Positions 1 through 5,566 of a stretch of DNA of 5,710 nucleotides are shown piece by piece. Origin of the DNA: a bacterium (GTDB lineage: Bacteria; Actinomycetota; Acidimicrobiia; Acidimicrobiales; CATQHL01); the NCBI GenBank assembly GCA_026713745.1, contig JAPONU010000634.1:1-5710 (forward strand), given 5' to 3'. A program made the position numbers and the translations under genes. The notes below the pieces were generated by a model. The model ran no database searches. It was not told where the DNA came from and saw only the letters and a list, made by a program, of their open reading frames with translations. Positions within the stretch are counted from its first letter, which is position 1. Every line of letters starts with the position of its first letter.

Positions 1-1
1 A

Positions 2-406
2 GTCACAACCCAACTCGCCGGCCACATCAGACACCGCCCGACCGTCGCCGCACACCGCGGCCGTCTCCCACCGGCCCGCCCCCGCCGGCCGCAACGAGCC
101 GCCCCGCGCGAACTCCTCCGCAACCCCGACGCACGACCCCACCGCACAATCCCCAGCCGGGCACCGCCAGCGCCGCTTGCGCCACACCAGGCGCGCCGGC
201 CGGCCGAACGCCCGCCGGCCCACCAACCCCACCGCCCCCCTGCCCTTCGCCCACACACCCCCGCCGCAGCCCCCACAACACGGCGGCCGCACCCGCGTCT
301 CGATGTGCGCCACCAACGGCCCGTCGGGCTCGTCGACCACGCCGAGAACATCCACATCGCCCAAACCCACAATCAACTCGCAAACACGCGTAGGGTTGCT
401 CTCCAC
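2..406 (-). CDS. ISL3-family transposase, N-terminal part (cut by window edge)
   Basis: An open frame of 135 codons runs from a GTG at 406 to the left edge without a stop. The protein has the layout of an ISL3 transposase N-terminus: a short lead (VCELIVGLGDVDVLGVVDEP), a zinc finger with C44-x2-C47 and C82-x4-C87, the family-like stretch AFGRPARLVWRKRRWRCP between them, and a helix-turn-helix-like RAVSDVAGELGCD at residues 122-135. The DDE catalytic domain lies outside the window, so activity cannot be judged. The GTG start is chosen because AGGAGG sits six bases upstream (418-413) and it leaves about 50 bp to the element end. The region is more GC-rich than the genes to its right. A transposase of this family is quite certain; whether it is intact is not known. 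Confidence 0.8.
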   Translation of the reverse strand, partial: MESNPTRVCELIVGLGDVDVLGVVDEPDGPLVAHIETRVRPPCCGGCGGGVWAKGRGAVGLVGRRAFGRPARLVWRKRRWRCPAGDCAVGSCVGVAEEFARGGSLRPAGAGRWETAAVCGDGRAVSDVAGELGCD

Positions 407-407
407 C

Positions 408-457
408 GGGGGCCTCCTCTGAATCGGAGTCTGTCAACCCCGATTCTGGAGGCCCCC
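408..457 (-). repeat. Hairpin at IS end covering the transposase ribosome site
   Basis: Two arms pair on the minus strand: 457-448 with 417-408 (10 bp, perfect) and 446-440 with 427-421 (7 bp, perfect). They are separated by a one-versus-three-base bulge and close a 12-base loop. The inner arm contains five of the six bases of the AGGAGG ribosome site at 418-413. A TTGACA hexamer (437-432) lies in and beside the loop, but no good -10 box follows at 17 bases. The element is probably also part of the IS terminal inverted repeat. Confidence 0.65.
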
Positions 458-635
458 AACCCACCACTCGCGGACCCCCGCCCCGGCGATCGCGGACCCA
501 GTGCCCGCTTAAATCCGAAGAGCCTGATTTCGTCCGACCTGGCTTCGTCCATCGCCCACTGTCTAGCCCGACAGCATCGCGATCCAGACGCAATTCCGGG
601 CTCGAGTCAACGACTCTCGCACGGTCGGTGTGTCA

Positions 636-651
636 GCGGCTCGTCAGCCGC
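636..651. repeat. Short inverted repeat upstream of the HEPN gene
   Basis: GCGGCT (636-641) and AGCCGC (646-651) form a perfect 6-bp stem with a four-base loop, and the stem halves sit inside a direct repeat of TCAGC. It lies about 40 bases upstream of the predicted -10 box. It could be an operator or simply a small hairpin; there is no T-run after it, so it is not an obvious terminator. Otherwise the stretch from 458 to 680 shows no gene. Confidence 0.3.
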
Positions 652-690
652 ACCGGTCAAACGGTCGCCCTGTCATAGGTGAGCTCTGGC

Positions 691-703
691 TAGGGTCCGA
701 ACA
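691..703 (+). promoter_or_regulatory. Predicted -10 box for a leaderless transcript
   Basis: TAGGGT at 691-696 fits the actinobacterial TANNNT -10 pattern, and its normal spacing puts the transcription start at the A of the ATG at 703. No Shine-Dalgarno sequence precedes that ATG, as expected for a leaderless message. No clear -35 hexamer is visible. Confidence 0.45.
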
Positions 704-1530
704 TGGCGAAGGAGCCGATTCAGCCGTTCAGCACCGCGATCATCGAAGGAGTTGCCGCTGTCCTCGGTGACACGAGCAATGGGCTCACTGGCTCTCAGAT
801 TGAGCAGCGACTGCAGGAAGTAGGCATTCGCGATATCGATCCCACCAACACCAAGTGGAAACGGCTGTACAACGCCCTTGCCAATCGTCAGAACCGGGAT
901 CAAACCGGCAACTGCGTAGTGGCCTTGATCGTGGCCGCCATGAAACCGGTGCGGTTCGTGGATAACCCGGCCCGGTTCACGTACCTGCAAGATGGCCTCA
1001 ACGAGGTCCTCATTCACGCCGGCGTGCGCGTCAGCGACAAAGGACAGGTCGTCTGGGTCAAGGGCGGGGCCGCTACGACGCTGGACGAGGCCGCGGCCCG
1101 GGCCGGGAGGATCCGCACCGAACTACGTCGGCGCAGCACTCATCCCGAGGTCGTGCACTACTGCACCGACGAGTTGTTAGCCAAGAACAACTTCCACGCC
1201 GTCCTCGAGGCGGCCAAGAGCGTCCCCGACCGCCTACGGACGATGACCGGGCTCGGTGGTGACGGCGCGAAGATCGTGCAAGCGACGCTGTGCCCGGCTC
1301 ATCATCCGGTCGTGGCCATCAACTCAGGCGCAACCGAGACCGATCGCAGTGAGCAAGCAGGATTCGCCAACGTCGTGCTCGGCCTCGTCGGCCTGTACCG
1401 CAATCCGACCGCCCACGAACCCAAGATTCACCGTACGAACTCCGATGACGAATTGCTCGAAGCGATGACCACCCTCTCCATGATCCATCGACGTCTCGAC
1501 CACGCGACCGTTGGTGCACCGGGCCCGTAG
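703..1530 (+). CDS. TIGR02391/Ymh-family protein with HEPN-like RNase motif
   Basis: This is a 275-residue soluble protein. The C-terminal part (about 150-268) reads like the TIGR02391 (Hypoth_Ymh) family, with ELLAKNNFHAVLEAAKSV, a GLGGDGAKIV turn and LYRNPTAHEP near the end. The last contains R233-x4-H238, the Rx4-6H signature of HEPN domains, many of which are RNases in abortive-infection and toxin systems. The N-terminal part (1-120) contains LTGSQIEQRL and KWKRLYNALANRQN, typical of the domain that precedes the HEPN-like part in this family and possibly DNA- or ligand-binding. The ATG at 703 is supported by the -10 box seven bases before it. A 240-bp gap separates it from the next operon. 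RNA cleavage and an anti-phage role are inferred from the motif and neighbours; the family has no firmly known function that I can cite. Confidence 0.8.
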   Translation: MAKEPIQPFSTAIIEGVAAVLGDTSNGLTGSQIEQRLQEVGIRDIDPTNTKWKRLYNALANRQNRDQTGNCVVALIVAAMKPVRFVDNPARFTYLQDGLNEVLIHAGVRVSDKGQVVWVKGGAATTLDEAAARAGRIRTELRRRSTHPEVVHYCTDELLAKNNFHAVLEAAKSVPDRLRTMTGLGGDGAKIVQATLCPAHHPVVAINSGATETDRSEQAGFANVVLGLVGLYRNPTAHEPKIHRTNSDDELLEAMTTLSMIHRRLDHATVGAPGP

Positions 1531-1606
1531 TCGCCTCGTCCCCACCGGCCAGCCTCACCACCTACATCGAGGAATTCCGCAGATCGACATCCTCACCGCC
1601 CAGTCG

Positions 1607-1677
1607 AGGCGACCGGGGACGTTCTCCCTCGACAGGCGAGTCCCGTGGTTCCCGCCTCGGTCGCCTGCTACGGGAAC
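1607..1677. repeat. Overlapping inverted repeats in the spacer before the nuclease operon
   Basis: AGGCGACCG (1607-1615) and CGGTCGCCT (1658-1666) are a perfect 9-bp inverted repeat. Inside it GGGAC (1616-1620) can pair with GTCCC (1640-1644). A competing 7-bp stem joins GTTCCCG (1648-1654) to CGGGAAC (1671-1677), so the two folds exclude each other. No T-run follows, so this is not a classical terminator. It may be a stop for the upstream gene, a leader structure for the operon, or an operator. Confidence 0.4.
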
Positions 1678-1712
1678 GGAACACGGATCAGAGCCATGGC
1701 ACAGGGCACCTG

Positions 1713-1718
1713 TAGCAT
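1713..1718 (+). promoter_or_regulatory. Possible -10 box of the nuclease operon
   Basis: TAGCAT at 1713-1718 fits TANNNT and would start a transcript near 1725, giving a leader of about 45 bases that carries the AGGAGG site. No convincing -35 box is found 16-18 bases upstream, so the call is weak. Confidence 0.25.
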
Positions 1719-1757
1719 CTTCGAGTGCCGCCCTGAGACAGGCCGAGCGTGTTCGAG

Positions 1758-1763
1758 AGGAGG
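1758..1763 (+). promoter_or_regulatory. Ribosome binding site fixing the nuclease start
   Basis: A perfect AGGAGG lies seven bases before the GTG at 1771. It decides the start in favour of that GTG over the in-frame ATG at 1645, which has no such site and would add 42 residues of low-quality sequence. Confidence 0.75.
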
Positions 1764-1770
1764 TGGTGCG

Positions 1771-2757
1771 GTGGATGCCCGGCTGATCCCGCTGAACGCA
1801 TTCATCGCGCTTGCATCTCCAGCGGGCACCTCATGGCCCAATCCCCTGCACGGTGCCGGCTACAGACTCGAAGCTCTTGAGCTGCCTCTGGATACAGCGG
1901 AAGGACGAGTCGTGGCCGACGCTGTTGCCTTCAGCCCTGTCATGAACCGGTTCCTCGTAGTCGAAACGAAGTCCGGACGCAATGTCCGTCCCGACCAGGC
2001 CCAGCGCTACGGCCAGGTAGATGCGCATCAACTCGTCCGGCACACGGGCGTAACCGTGGCACGAGACGACGAGATCACCGTGAAACCCCTCTATGTCTGC
2101 TTGGCCGACAACGTGGACCGGATCCTCACAGGCCTCCACGTGGCCGGATGCGCCTATCCAGTTCTGGCCGTCAGCGATGACCAGATCACCCTGCACGGAG
2201 AGGGCTCCTCACCCCAAGACATCGCCGATATCTTCTCAAGCCCGGTTCCCACAACTGGCTGGGCCCCAACGATCATCCGGGTAGACGAGCAGTCGGAGGC
2301 GGGTGAGTTCGACATGATCGCAAGTCAGGCACTCGTCGCCGCGGTGAACCTGGGCGCGACAGTCCCTATCAGCGTTGTGGATCTTGCTGGCCGCGCCGTT
2401 CCGCACCTGAACTTCTATGGCACTCGGTATCGCAACAGTCTCATCAAAAAGATCGAACAGGCCCTCGAACGCCTGTGTGCCGATTCCCCGGCGAACTTCC
2501 ATTTTCGAGGACGGACGGCGAGTCGCGACTACTCGCTGGTGGAAATAGTCGACAGCCCGGAACGGGCCGACCCCCGCGGGCGCACACAGCGCTACCAGGC
2601 AATCCGGCGCCACTCGCGCGGGCAAGCTCCCAGTGAGCCAAGCTCCCCAAGCCAGATGGCCTTGTTCGATAGTGTTGATCTAGGCACCGAGTTGGAGGAG
2701 CCCGAAGACAGCGGATCGGACGTCGCCCCGGGTGGGCATGAGGAGGGTGAGGCATGA
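1771..2757 (+). CDS. Predicted PD-(D/E)XK nuclease with acidic tail
   Basis: This 328-residue soluble protein starts at GTG 1771. Residues 30-85 have the PD-(D/E)XK layout: E34/E37 in the first helix region, D50 in VVADAVAF, E65-x-K67 in the strand FLVVETKSG, and a following helix with DQAQRYGQVD (Q76, Q78, R79). D50, E65 and K67 would hold the metal ions and cut DNA. Residues 90-265 are a mixed alpha/beta region I cannot assign; it may recognise DNA or a partner. Residues 278-328 are rich in Ser, Pro, Glu and Asp and look disordered. They contain Q295-M-A-L-F299, which fits the QxxLF sliding-clamp-binding peptide. The stop overlaps the next gene by four bases, so the two are translated together. 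The nuclease call rests on a short motif and is moderately sure; the specific role is unknown. Confidence 0.7.
   Translation: MDARLIPLNAFIALASPAGTSWPNPLHGAGYRLEALELPLDTAEGRVVADAVAFSPVMNRFLVVETKSGRNVRPDQAQRYGQVDAHQLVRHTGVTVARDDEITVKPLYVCLADNVDRILTGLHVAGCAYPVLAVSDDQITLHGEGSSPQDIADIFSSPVPTTGWAPTIIRVDEQSEAGEFDMIASQALVAAVNLGATVPISVVDLAGRAVPHLNFYGTRYRNSLIKKIEQALERLCADSPANFHFRGRTASRDYSLVEIVDSPERADPRGRTQRYQAIRRHSRGQAPSEPSSPSQMALFDSVDLGTELEEPEDSGSDVAPGGHEEGEA
2741..2757 (+). promoter_or_regulatory. Ribosome site and ATGA stop-start overlap
   Basis: AGGAGG at 2741-2746 lies seven bases before the ATG at 2754. The sequence ATGA (2754-2757) contains both that start and the TGA stop of the nuclease gene. 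Strong site plus overlap indicates translational coupling and matched production of the two proteins. Confidence 0.8.
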
Positions 2758-3809
2758 ACAGGCACACCCTTGAGGTGCAGTTCTCCACGCCGAACGACAC
2801 GCCGTGGAAGACGCTCGTGCTTGAGGCCCACCCCGGGCCGAGGACGCCCGCGGAGTACTTGGCGGAGGTCTTCAGCACTGGGCGGATCGAGCAGACAGAG
2901 GACGTCCACCTCCACGACGTCGATCTCGGCGACGACGTGAAGTTCATCGTCGACGACCTTGATGGTCGGTTCTGGTCATTCCACTCCGCGAGCCCTACCC
3001 AACATGCGCTGCGGGCCGTGCGAGCCAAGGTCTCGGAGCGACGCGACCTCGACTTCGTGTGGTTGCCGTCGCAGCACCTCCGCCGGATCCGGCCCGGCAG
3101 CCGCCCATCGTTCGTTAAGGCGGATTTCAGGGGAGCGGCGACGCGGCCGGACGACGACATCCAGGACCTATCGATCTCCGTGCGCGGCCAACAGGCCGAC
3201 CGGCTGCTCGACACGATCAGCGCCGGCAACGGCCACGGCCACGCCTTCTCGATCGACCGGCTCACCGTCCCAATCGACGACCCGGACTTCGGGTTTGTCG
3301 AGCAGGCCGTCAACCGCAAGGCGCACTTCGTCGCCCGAGGCGACTCGTTCCCGCTGCACCAGCAGGTGGTGGCCGACGTCATCGGGCGCTACCGCTCCTT
3401 CGTGGAGGCCGTGGAGGCCCGGACCACTCGCTTCGCGTCGCTGGGCGACGCCGGCGGCGGCATCGTGAGCGGCACGCCGATCGAGATCGAGTTCTCGCGT
3501 CCGCTGCCCAGCCTTGCGCTGCTGTTCGACGAGTTGTTCTCGTCGCGCGAGCCCTTCCGGTTGTGGGGGCTGCACCGCGCCGACGACCGCTACGGCGAGT
3601 GCGACGCCGTGGACCTGCACGTCGGGGCGTGCATGCGGGTGGAGGCGCAGACACAGTTCTTGCGAGTGCAGGTCTACGAGGGCGCGTGCGGCAACAGCGT
3701 CGCTCGACTGGTCGCCAATCTCCAGCACCATGTCGACGGCGCCCTACGCATCGTGGACCCCGAACTCGACGCCCTGCTCAACCTCAACCGACAACCCGAG
3801 CCCGCCTGA
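2754..3809 (+). CDS. Protein of unknown function, partner of the nuclease
   Basis: This 351-residue protein has no family I recognise. It lacks a signal peptide and membrane segments, so it should be cytoplasmic. It appears to have a beta-rich N-terminal region (1-125) with DVDLGDDVKFIVDDLDGRFW and FVWLPSQHLRRIRP, a more helical middle (200-225, LHQQVVADVIGRYRSFVEAV), a Gly-rich link (GDAGGGIVSG, 231-240), and a C-terminal region with LWGLHRADDRYGECDAVDLH and VYEGACGNSVARLVANLQHH (308-327). Three cysteines (C283, C293, C312) and several histidines cluster in that last part, but I see no known metal motif. It overlaps the nuclease gene and has its own strong ribosome site, so a shared complex or pathway is likely. 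It might be a sensor, specificity subunit or inhibitor of the nuclease; this is inference. The gene is certain, the function open. Confidence 0.8.
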   Translation: MNRHTLEVQFSTPNDTPWKTLVLEAHPGPRTPAEYLAEVFSTGRIEQTEDVHLHDVDLGDDVKFIVDDLDGRFWSFHSASPTQHALRAVRAKVSERRDLDFVWLPSQHLRRIRPGSRPSFVKADFRGAATRPDDDIQDLSISVRGQQADRLLDTISAGNGHGHAFSIDRLTVPIDDPDFGFVEQAVNRKAHFVARGDSFPLHQQVVADVIGRYRSFVEAVEARTTRFASLGDAGGGIVSGTPIEIEFSRPLPSLALLFDELFSSREPFRLWGLHRADDRYGECDAVDLHVGACMRVEAQTQFLRVQVYEGACGNSVARLVANLQHHVDGALRIVDPELDALLNLNRQPEPA

Positions 3810-3880
3810 GAACCGGGGACTCCTTGTCGTAGCCAGGTAGCCCCTCGCCACCGTCGCTCCCCGCTAATGTCCGAAGCGGT

Positions 3881-3896
3881 CTGTTAGCGCTAACAG
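3881..3896. promoter_or_regulatory. LacI-family-like operator, perfect 16-bp palindrome
   Basis: CTGTTAGCGCTAACAG is perfectly self-complementary. Its core TGTTAGCGCTAACA, with the central CG, is the usual form of operators bound by LacI/GalR-family repressors in actinobacteria. It lies between two convergent genes, 72 bp after the stop of the unknown partner and 84 bp after the end of vapC, where no promoter is expected. No repressor gene or sugar gene is in the window. It has no T-run, so it does not look like a terminator. A tandem 8-base near-repeat (GCGAGATC, GCGAGATT, 3910-3925) follows closely. Confidence 0.5.
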
Positions 3897-3980
3897 CGCG
3901 CGCGGCAATGCGAGATCGCGAGATTCGTGCAACCCCAAAGAAGCTCCGCTGCCGCAAGCGGGACCACCGAGCGCCCGGTG

Positions 3981-4424
3981 CTACGGCGTGCCCGTGAGCG
4001 GGTCGCGGGTGGGGAGTTGGGGGAACATTGAGAAGTCGCGGTCGCGTGTGAGTAGTGCTTCGGTGCCGTGGGCGATGCAGATGGCTGCGATCCGGGCGTC
4101 GTGGACGATGCCGCCGATGACCCGTGGGCGGTTCACGAACCGGTCGAGGATCTCCATGAAGTCGTCGGTCTCGCCGATCATGCGGTTCGACGGCGACGCC
4201 GCCCAGGCGGCCAGCTGCCGCCATGCCTGTTGCGGCGAACTGGCGTATTCGCCCCAGATGCGGCGGTTGGTCACGACGCTCAGGAACTCGTAGCAGCACG
4301 GCCACGGGATCGCCCAGGATCGGTCGCCCTCGGCTAATGCCCGAAGGACCTCGTAGGCCTGCTCGCCGTGGCGGGCCTCCCGGCGGTGCGCGTAGACCAG
4401 GATGTTGGTGTCGACGGCGAGCAT
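3981..4424 (-). CDS. vapC: VapC-family PIN-domain ribonuclease toxin
   Basis: This 147-residue protein is a single PIN domain, about the usual length for VapC. The acidic metal-binding residues are in place: D5 in MLAVDTNILVYAHR, E46 in YEFLSVV, D109 in VHDARIAAIC, and D128 (with D130) in LLTRDRDF. VapC toxins are Mg-dependent RNases that cut tRNA or rRNA and stop growth when not held by VapB. The start is the ATG at 4424, whose A is also the last base of the antitoxin stop (TGATG). An upstream in-frame ATG at 4469 would overlap the antitoxin by 46 bases and adds a poor sequence. There is no strong ribosome site, so translation probably relies on coupling to vapB. The complete acidic set suggests an active toxin. 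The RNA target cannot be told from the sequence. Confidence 0.9.
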   Translation of the reverse strand: MLAVDTNILVYAHRREARHGEQAYEVLRALAEGDRSWAIPWPCCYEFLSVVTNRRIWGEYASSPQQAWRQLAAWAASPSNRMIGETDDFMEILDRFVNRPRVIGGIVHDARIAAICIAHGTEALLTRDRDFSMFPQLPTRDPLTGTP

Positions 4425-4684
4425 CAGGGCCCGTCGCCGCCGTAGATCAACTCGCGCAACTCCGGCCACGAGTAGCGCTCCAGCGGGTCGGCCCCCTGCG
4501 GGTCGCCGACGCGCAGGTCGGGCAACTCGTAGCTCGCCGGCGGCGGTGCCGACAGCACGTGCCGCAGCCCTTCCTCCACCACCGCCCGCAGGGGGCGGCC
4601 CGTGGATTGCGCATGGCGCTTGGCCCGCATCAGCAGTTCGTCATGGATATCCAGCGTCGTCTTCACGGTTGCCATACTACCCAT
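4424..4684 (-). CDS. vapB: VapB-family ribbon-helix-helix antitoxin
   Basis: This 86-residue protein precedes vapC and overlaps it by one base. Residues 4-45 (MATVKTTLDIHDELLMRAKRH, then GRPLRAVVEEGLRHVL) form the ribbon-helix-helix DNA-binding fold of VapB antitoxins: one strand (VKTTLDI) and two helices. The C-terminal tail with RYSWPELRELIYGGDG is the part that usually wraps around the VapC active site. It would neutralise VapC and repress its own promoter. Three starts are possible: TTG 4690, ATG 4684 and ATG 4675. I chose 4684 because a TATAGT -10 box ends six bases before it, fitting a leaderless message. Most relatives I know start near MATVKTTLDI, which favours 4675 as the alternative. 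The palindrome at 4693-4709 is the likely operator. Confidence 0.85.
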   Translation of the reverse strand: MGSMATVKTTLDIHDELLMRAKRHAQSTGRPLRAVVEEGLRHVLSAPPPASYELPDLRVGDPQGADPLERYSWPELRELIYGGDGP

Positions 4685-4689
4685 ACTCA

Positions 4690-4709
4690 ACTATATGGTA
4701 ATACCATAT
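4690..4709 (-). promoter_or_regulatory. vapBC promoter with palindromic operator
   Basis: ATATGGTA-A-TACCATAT (4693-4709) is a perfect 8+1+8 palindrome. On the minus strand TATAGT (4695-4690) overlaps its inner edge and fits a TANNNT -10 box, placing the transcription start at about 4683-4684. A second hexamer, TATGGT (4708-4703), is an alternative -10. Binding of VapB-VapC to this palindrome would block RNA polymerase directly. This is one of the most AT-rich spots in the window. Confidence 0.6.
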
Positions 4710-5029
4710 TGCTAACTCCGGGACATCGGCTTGTGCACGGCAGGTCGGGATCGGGGTCGGCGACTGCGGTCCCGGGACCCTGCTCGACCCAGCGGAACCG
4801 CCGAGATCCGCCCACCATGTCCTCCGACCAGCCCGTCGCCGAATCCACGGCCTCATCCTTCCGGGCCACGCCCGCCACCCGGAACACCCCACTGACCATT
4901 CTGCAAAAGATGCAAAAGAGACAGTACTGCCACTTCGCAAAGAACGAAAGGGATGAGCCGTCGCGAGTCGAATCACCCTGGCATTGAACGGTTGACCCGT
5001 CCGGTGCCACGACATACCGGTCCGCCGGT
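4710..5029. other. Intergenic stretch without a convincing gene
   Basis: These 320 bases lie between the two toxin-antitoxin operons. Open frames exist on both strands, for example plus 4817-4987 (56 codons) and minus 5091-4687, but neither has a ribosome site or recognisable family. The visible structure is a perfect tandem pair of TGCAAAAGA (4902-4910, 4911-4919) in a locally AT-richer patch. It may be debris of an older gene. Confidence 0.5.
4902..4919. repeat. Tandem 9-bp direct repeat
   Basis: TGCAAAAGA occurs twice in immediate succession. A related CGCAAAGAA follows about 20 bases later. Two copies are too few to call an iteron array. Confidence 0.5.
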
Positions 5030-5039
5030 CTAACGGCGG
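5016..5039 (-). repeat. GC-rich hairpins at the end of the RelE gene
   Basis: CCGCCG (5022-5027) and CGGCGG (5034-5039) pair perfectly around a six-base loop that contains part of the RelE stop codon. ACCGG (5016-5020) and CCGGT (5025-5029) form an alternative stem just past the stop. No T-run follows, so use as a terminator is only possible. Confidence 0.3.
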
Positions 5040-5293
5040 CGATAGGCCTCCCGGCGATGTGCGACTCGAACAACGAGGACCACCAGTTCATTGTCGAGCA
5101 CTTCGTACAACACCCTGTAGTCGCCGACGCGTACGCGGCGAAGGCCCCGCAGAGTTCCTTTCAGCGCCTGGCCCGCGTGCGGTTGCTCGCCGAGGCGATC
5201 GATGGCGTACACGATGCGCTCACGATCCTGGCGAGCGATCTGCGCGAGGTCTCGGGCCGCGCTGCGCTTGATCCGAACTGCGTATGCGGCCAT
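5030..5293 (-). CDS. relE: RelE/ParE-superfamily toxin (RelE-like)
   Basis: This 87-residue protein has the full length and fold pattern of a RelE toxin: an initial strand (YAVRIKRSA), two helices (residues 11-36, RDLAQIARQDRERIVYAIDRL), a GLRRVRVGDYRVLYEV strand pair and a final VVLVVRVAHRREAYR. R55, R60, R80/R81 and Y84 sit where E. coli RelE has its basic and tyrosine catalytic residues, which favours an mRNA-cutting RelE over a gyrase-poisoning ParE. It would cleave mRNA in the ribosome A site. The ATG at 5293 is the only usable start, because an in-frame TAG lies just upstream. It has no good ribosome site and is 46 bases past the antitoxin stop, so it is probably made at a lower level than its antitoxin. 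Confidence 0.85.
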   Translation of the reverse strand: MAAYAVRIKRSAARDLAQIARQDRERIVYAIDRLGEQPHAGQALKGTLRGLRRVRVGDYRVLYEVLDNELVVLVVRVAHRREAYRRR

Positions 5294-5339
5294 CGACGGC
5301 GGCTTCTACGCCATCCCTCGTTCTCGGGTCGTGCTGCGT

Positions 5340-5561
5340 TCAATCCGAACCGAGCAACTCATCTCTGACCCGGTCCCAATCGAGCACCGGGTCGGCCGGA
5401 TCTCGCAGGCGCTCAAGGGCGACCTCGAGATCGTCATAGTCCTCCAAGTAGCGTTCCAAGGCCTGGCGAATGATGTCGGCCCGGCTGCGCTTCAAGTCCT
5501 CGGCAGCTGCATCCAGCGCCTCGACAAGCTCGTCGGGAACTCGTGCGGTGATCTGGCTCAT
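5340..5561 (-). CDS. Ribbon-helix-helix antitoxin of the RelE-like toxin
   Basis: This 73-residue protein starts MSQITARVPDELVEALDAAA. Residues 3-45 make a CopG/ParD-type ribbon-helix-helix: strand ITARV, helix PDELVEALDAAAEDL, then SRADIIRQALERYLEDY. The acidic C-terminal half with DPVLDWDRVRDELL is the likely toxin-binding tail. It should neutralise the RelE-like toxin encoded next to it and repress the shared promoter as a dimer. The ATG at 5561 is chosen because AAGGAG (5572-5567) lies five bases upstream; an upstream in-frame start at 5588 adds nine residues outside the domain and falls within the operator. Pairing a ribbon-helix-helix antitoxin with a RelE-family toxin is common in actinobacteria. 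I give no symbol because both RelB- and ParD-type names are used for such proteins. Confidence 0.85.
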   Translation of the reverse strand: MSQITARVPDELVEALDAAAEDLKRSRADIIRQALERYLEDYDDLEVALERLRDPADPVLDWDRVRDELLGSD

Positions 5562-5566
5562 GCGAA

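Larger units (their letters stand above)
1..457 (-). mobile_element. ISL3-family insertion sequence, left end only
   Basis: This is one end of an insertion sequence that runs off the left edge of the window. It consists of a terminal hairpin-forming repeat (408-457) followed on the minus strand by the start of an ISL3-type transposase reading leftwards. The outer boundary is set at about 452-457, where the repeat ends in a run of C on the plus strand. ISL3 elements normally have terminal inverted repeats of roughly 20-30 bp and make 8-bp target duplications. The second end lies outside, so neither the full repeat nor the duplication can be confirmed. Confidence 0.65.

Noticed and set aside
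27..593. Minus-strand open frame of 188 codons
   Set aside because: It is a frame shadow of the ISL3 transposase, which reads in another minus-strand frame from GTG 406; its Gly/Arg-rich protein is typical of an off-frame GC-rich reading and it crosses the IS boundary.
1645..1770. Upstream ATG start for the nuclease gene
   Set aside because: It lacks a ribosome site, adds 42 residues that read like untranslated sequence and covers the inverted repeats; GTG 1771 has a perfect AGGAGG at seven bases.
2444..3382. Long minus-strand open frame opposite the nuclease and its partner
   Set aside because: The Ser/Arg/Pro-rich composition and lack of a ribosome site mark it as antisense shadow of two well-supported plus-strand genes.
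3881..3896. The 16-bp palindrome as a bidirectional terminator for the convergent genes
   Set aside because: As RNA it gives only a six-bp stem of mostly A-U pairs and no T-run follows on either strand; the sequence fits a LacI-type operator better.
4850..4920. HIT-family-like fragment (CIFCRMVSG) on the minus strand
   Set aside because: The C-x-F-C-R start resembles HIT hydrolases, but nothing after it follows the family and no histidine triad appears. The tandem 9-bp repeat creates the repeated Cys-Phe pattern by chance.
4223..4987. Plus-strand open frame of 254 codons across vapBC
   Set aside because: It lies antisense to vapB and the start of vapC, both firmly identified, and its Arg/Pro/Gly-rich start is a GC artefact.
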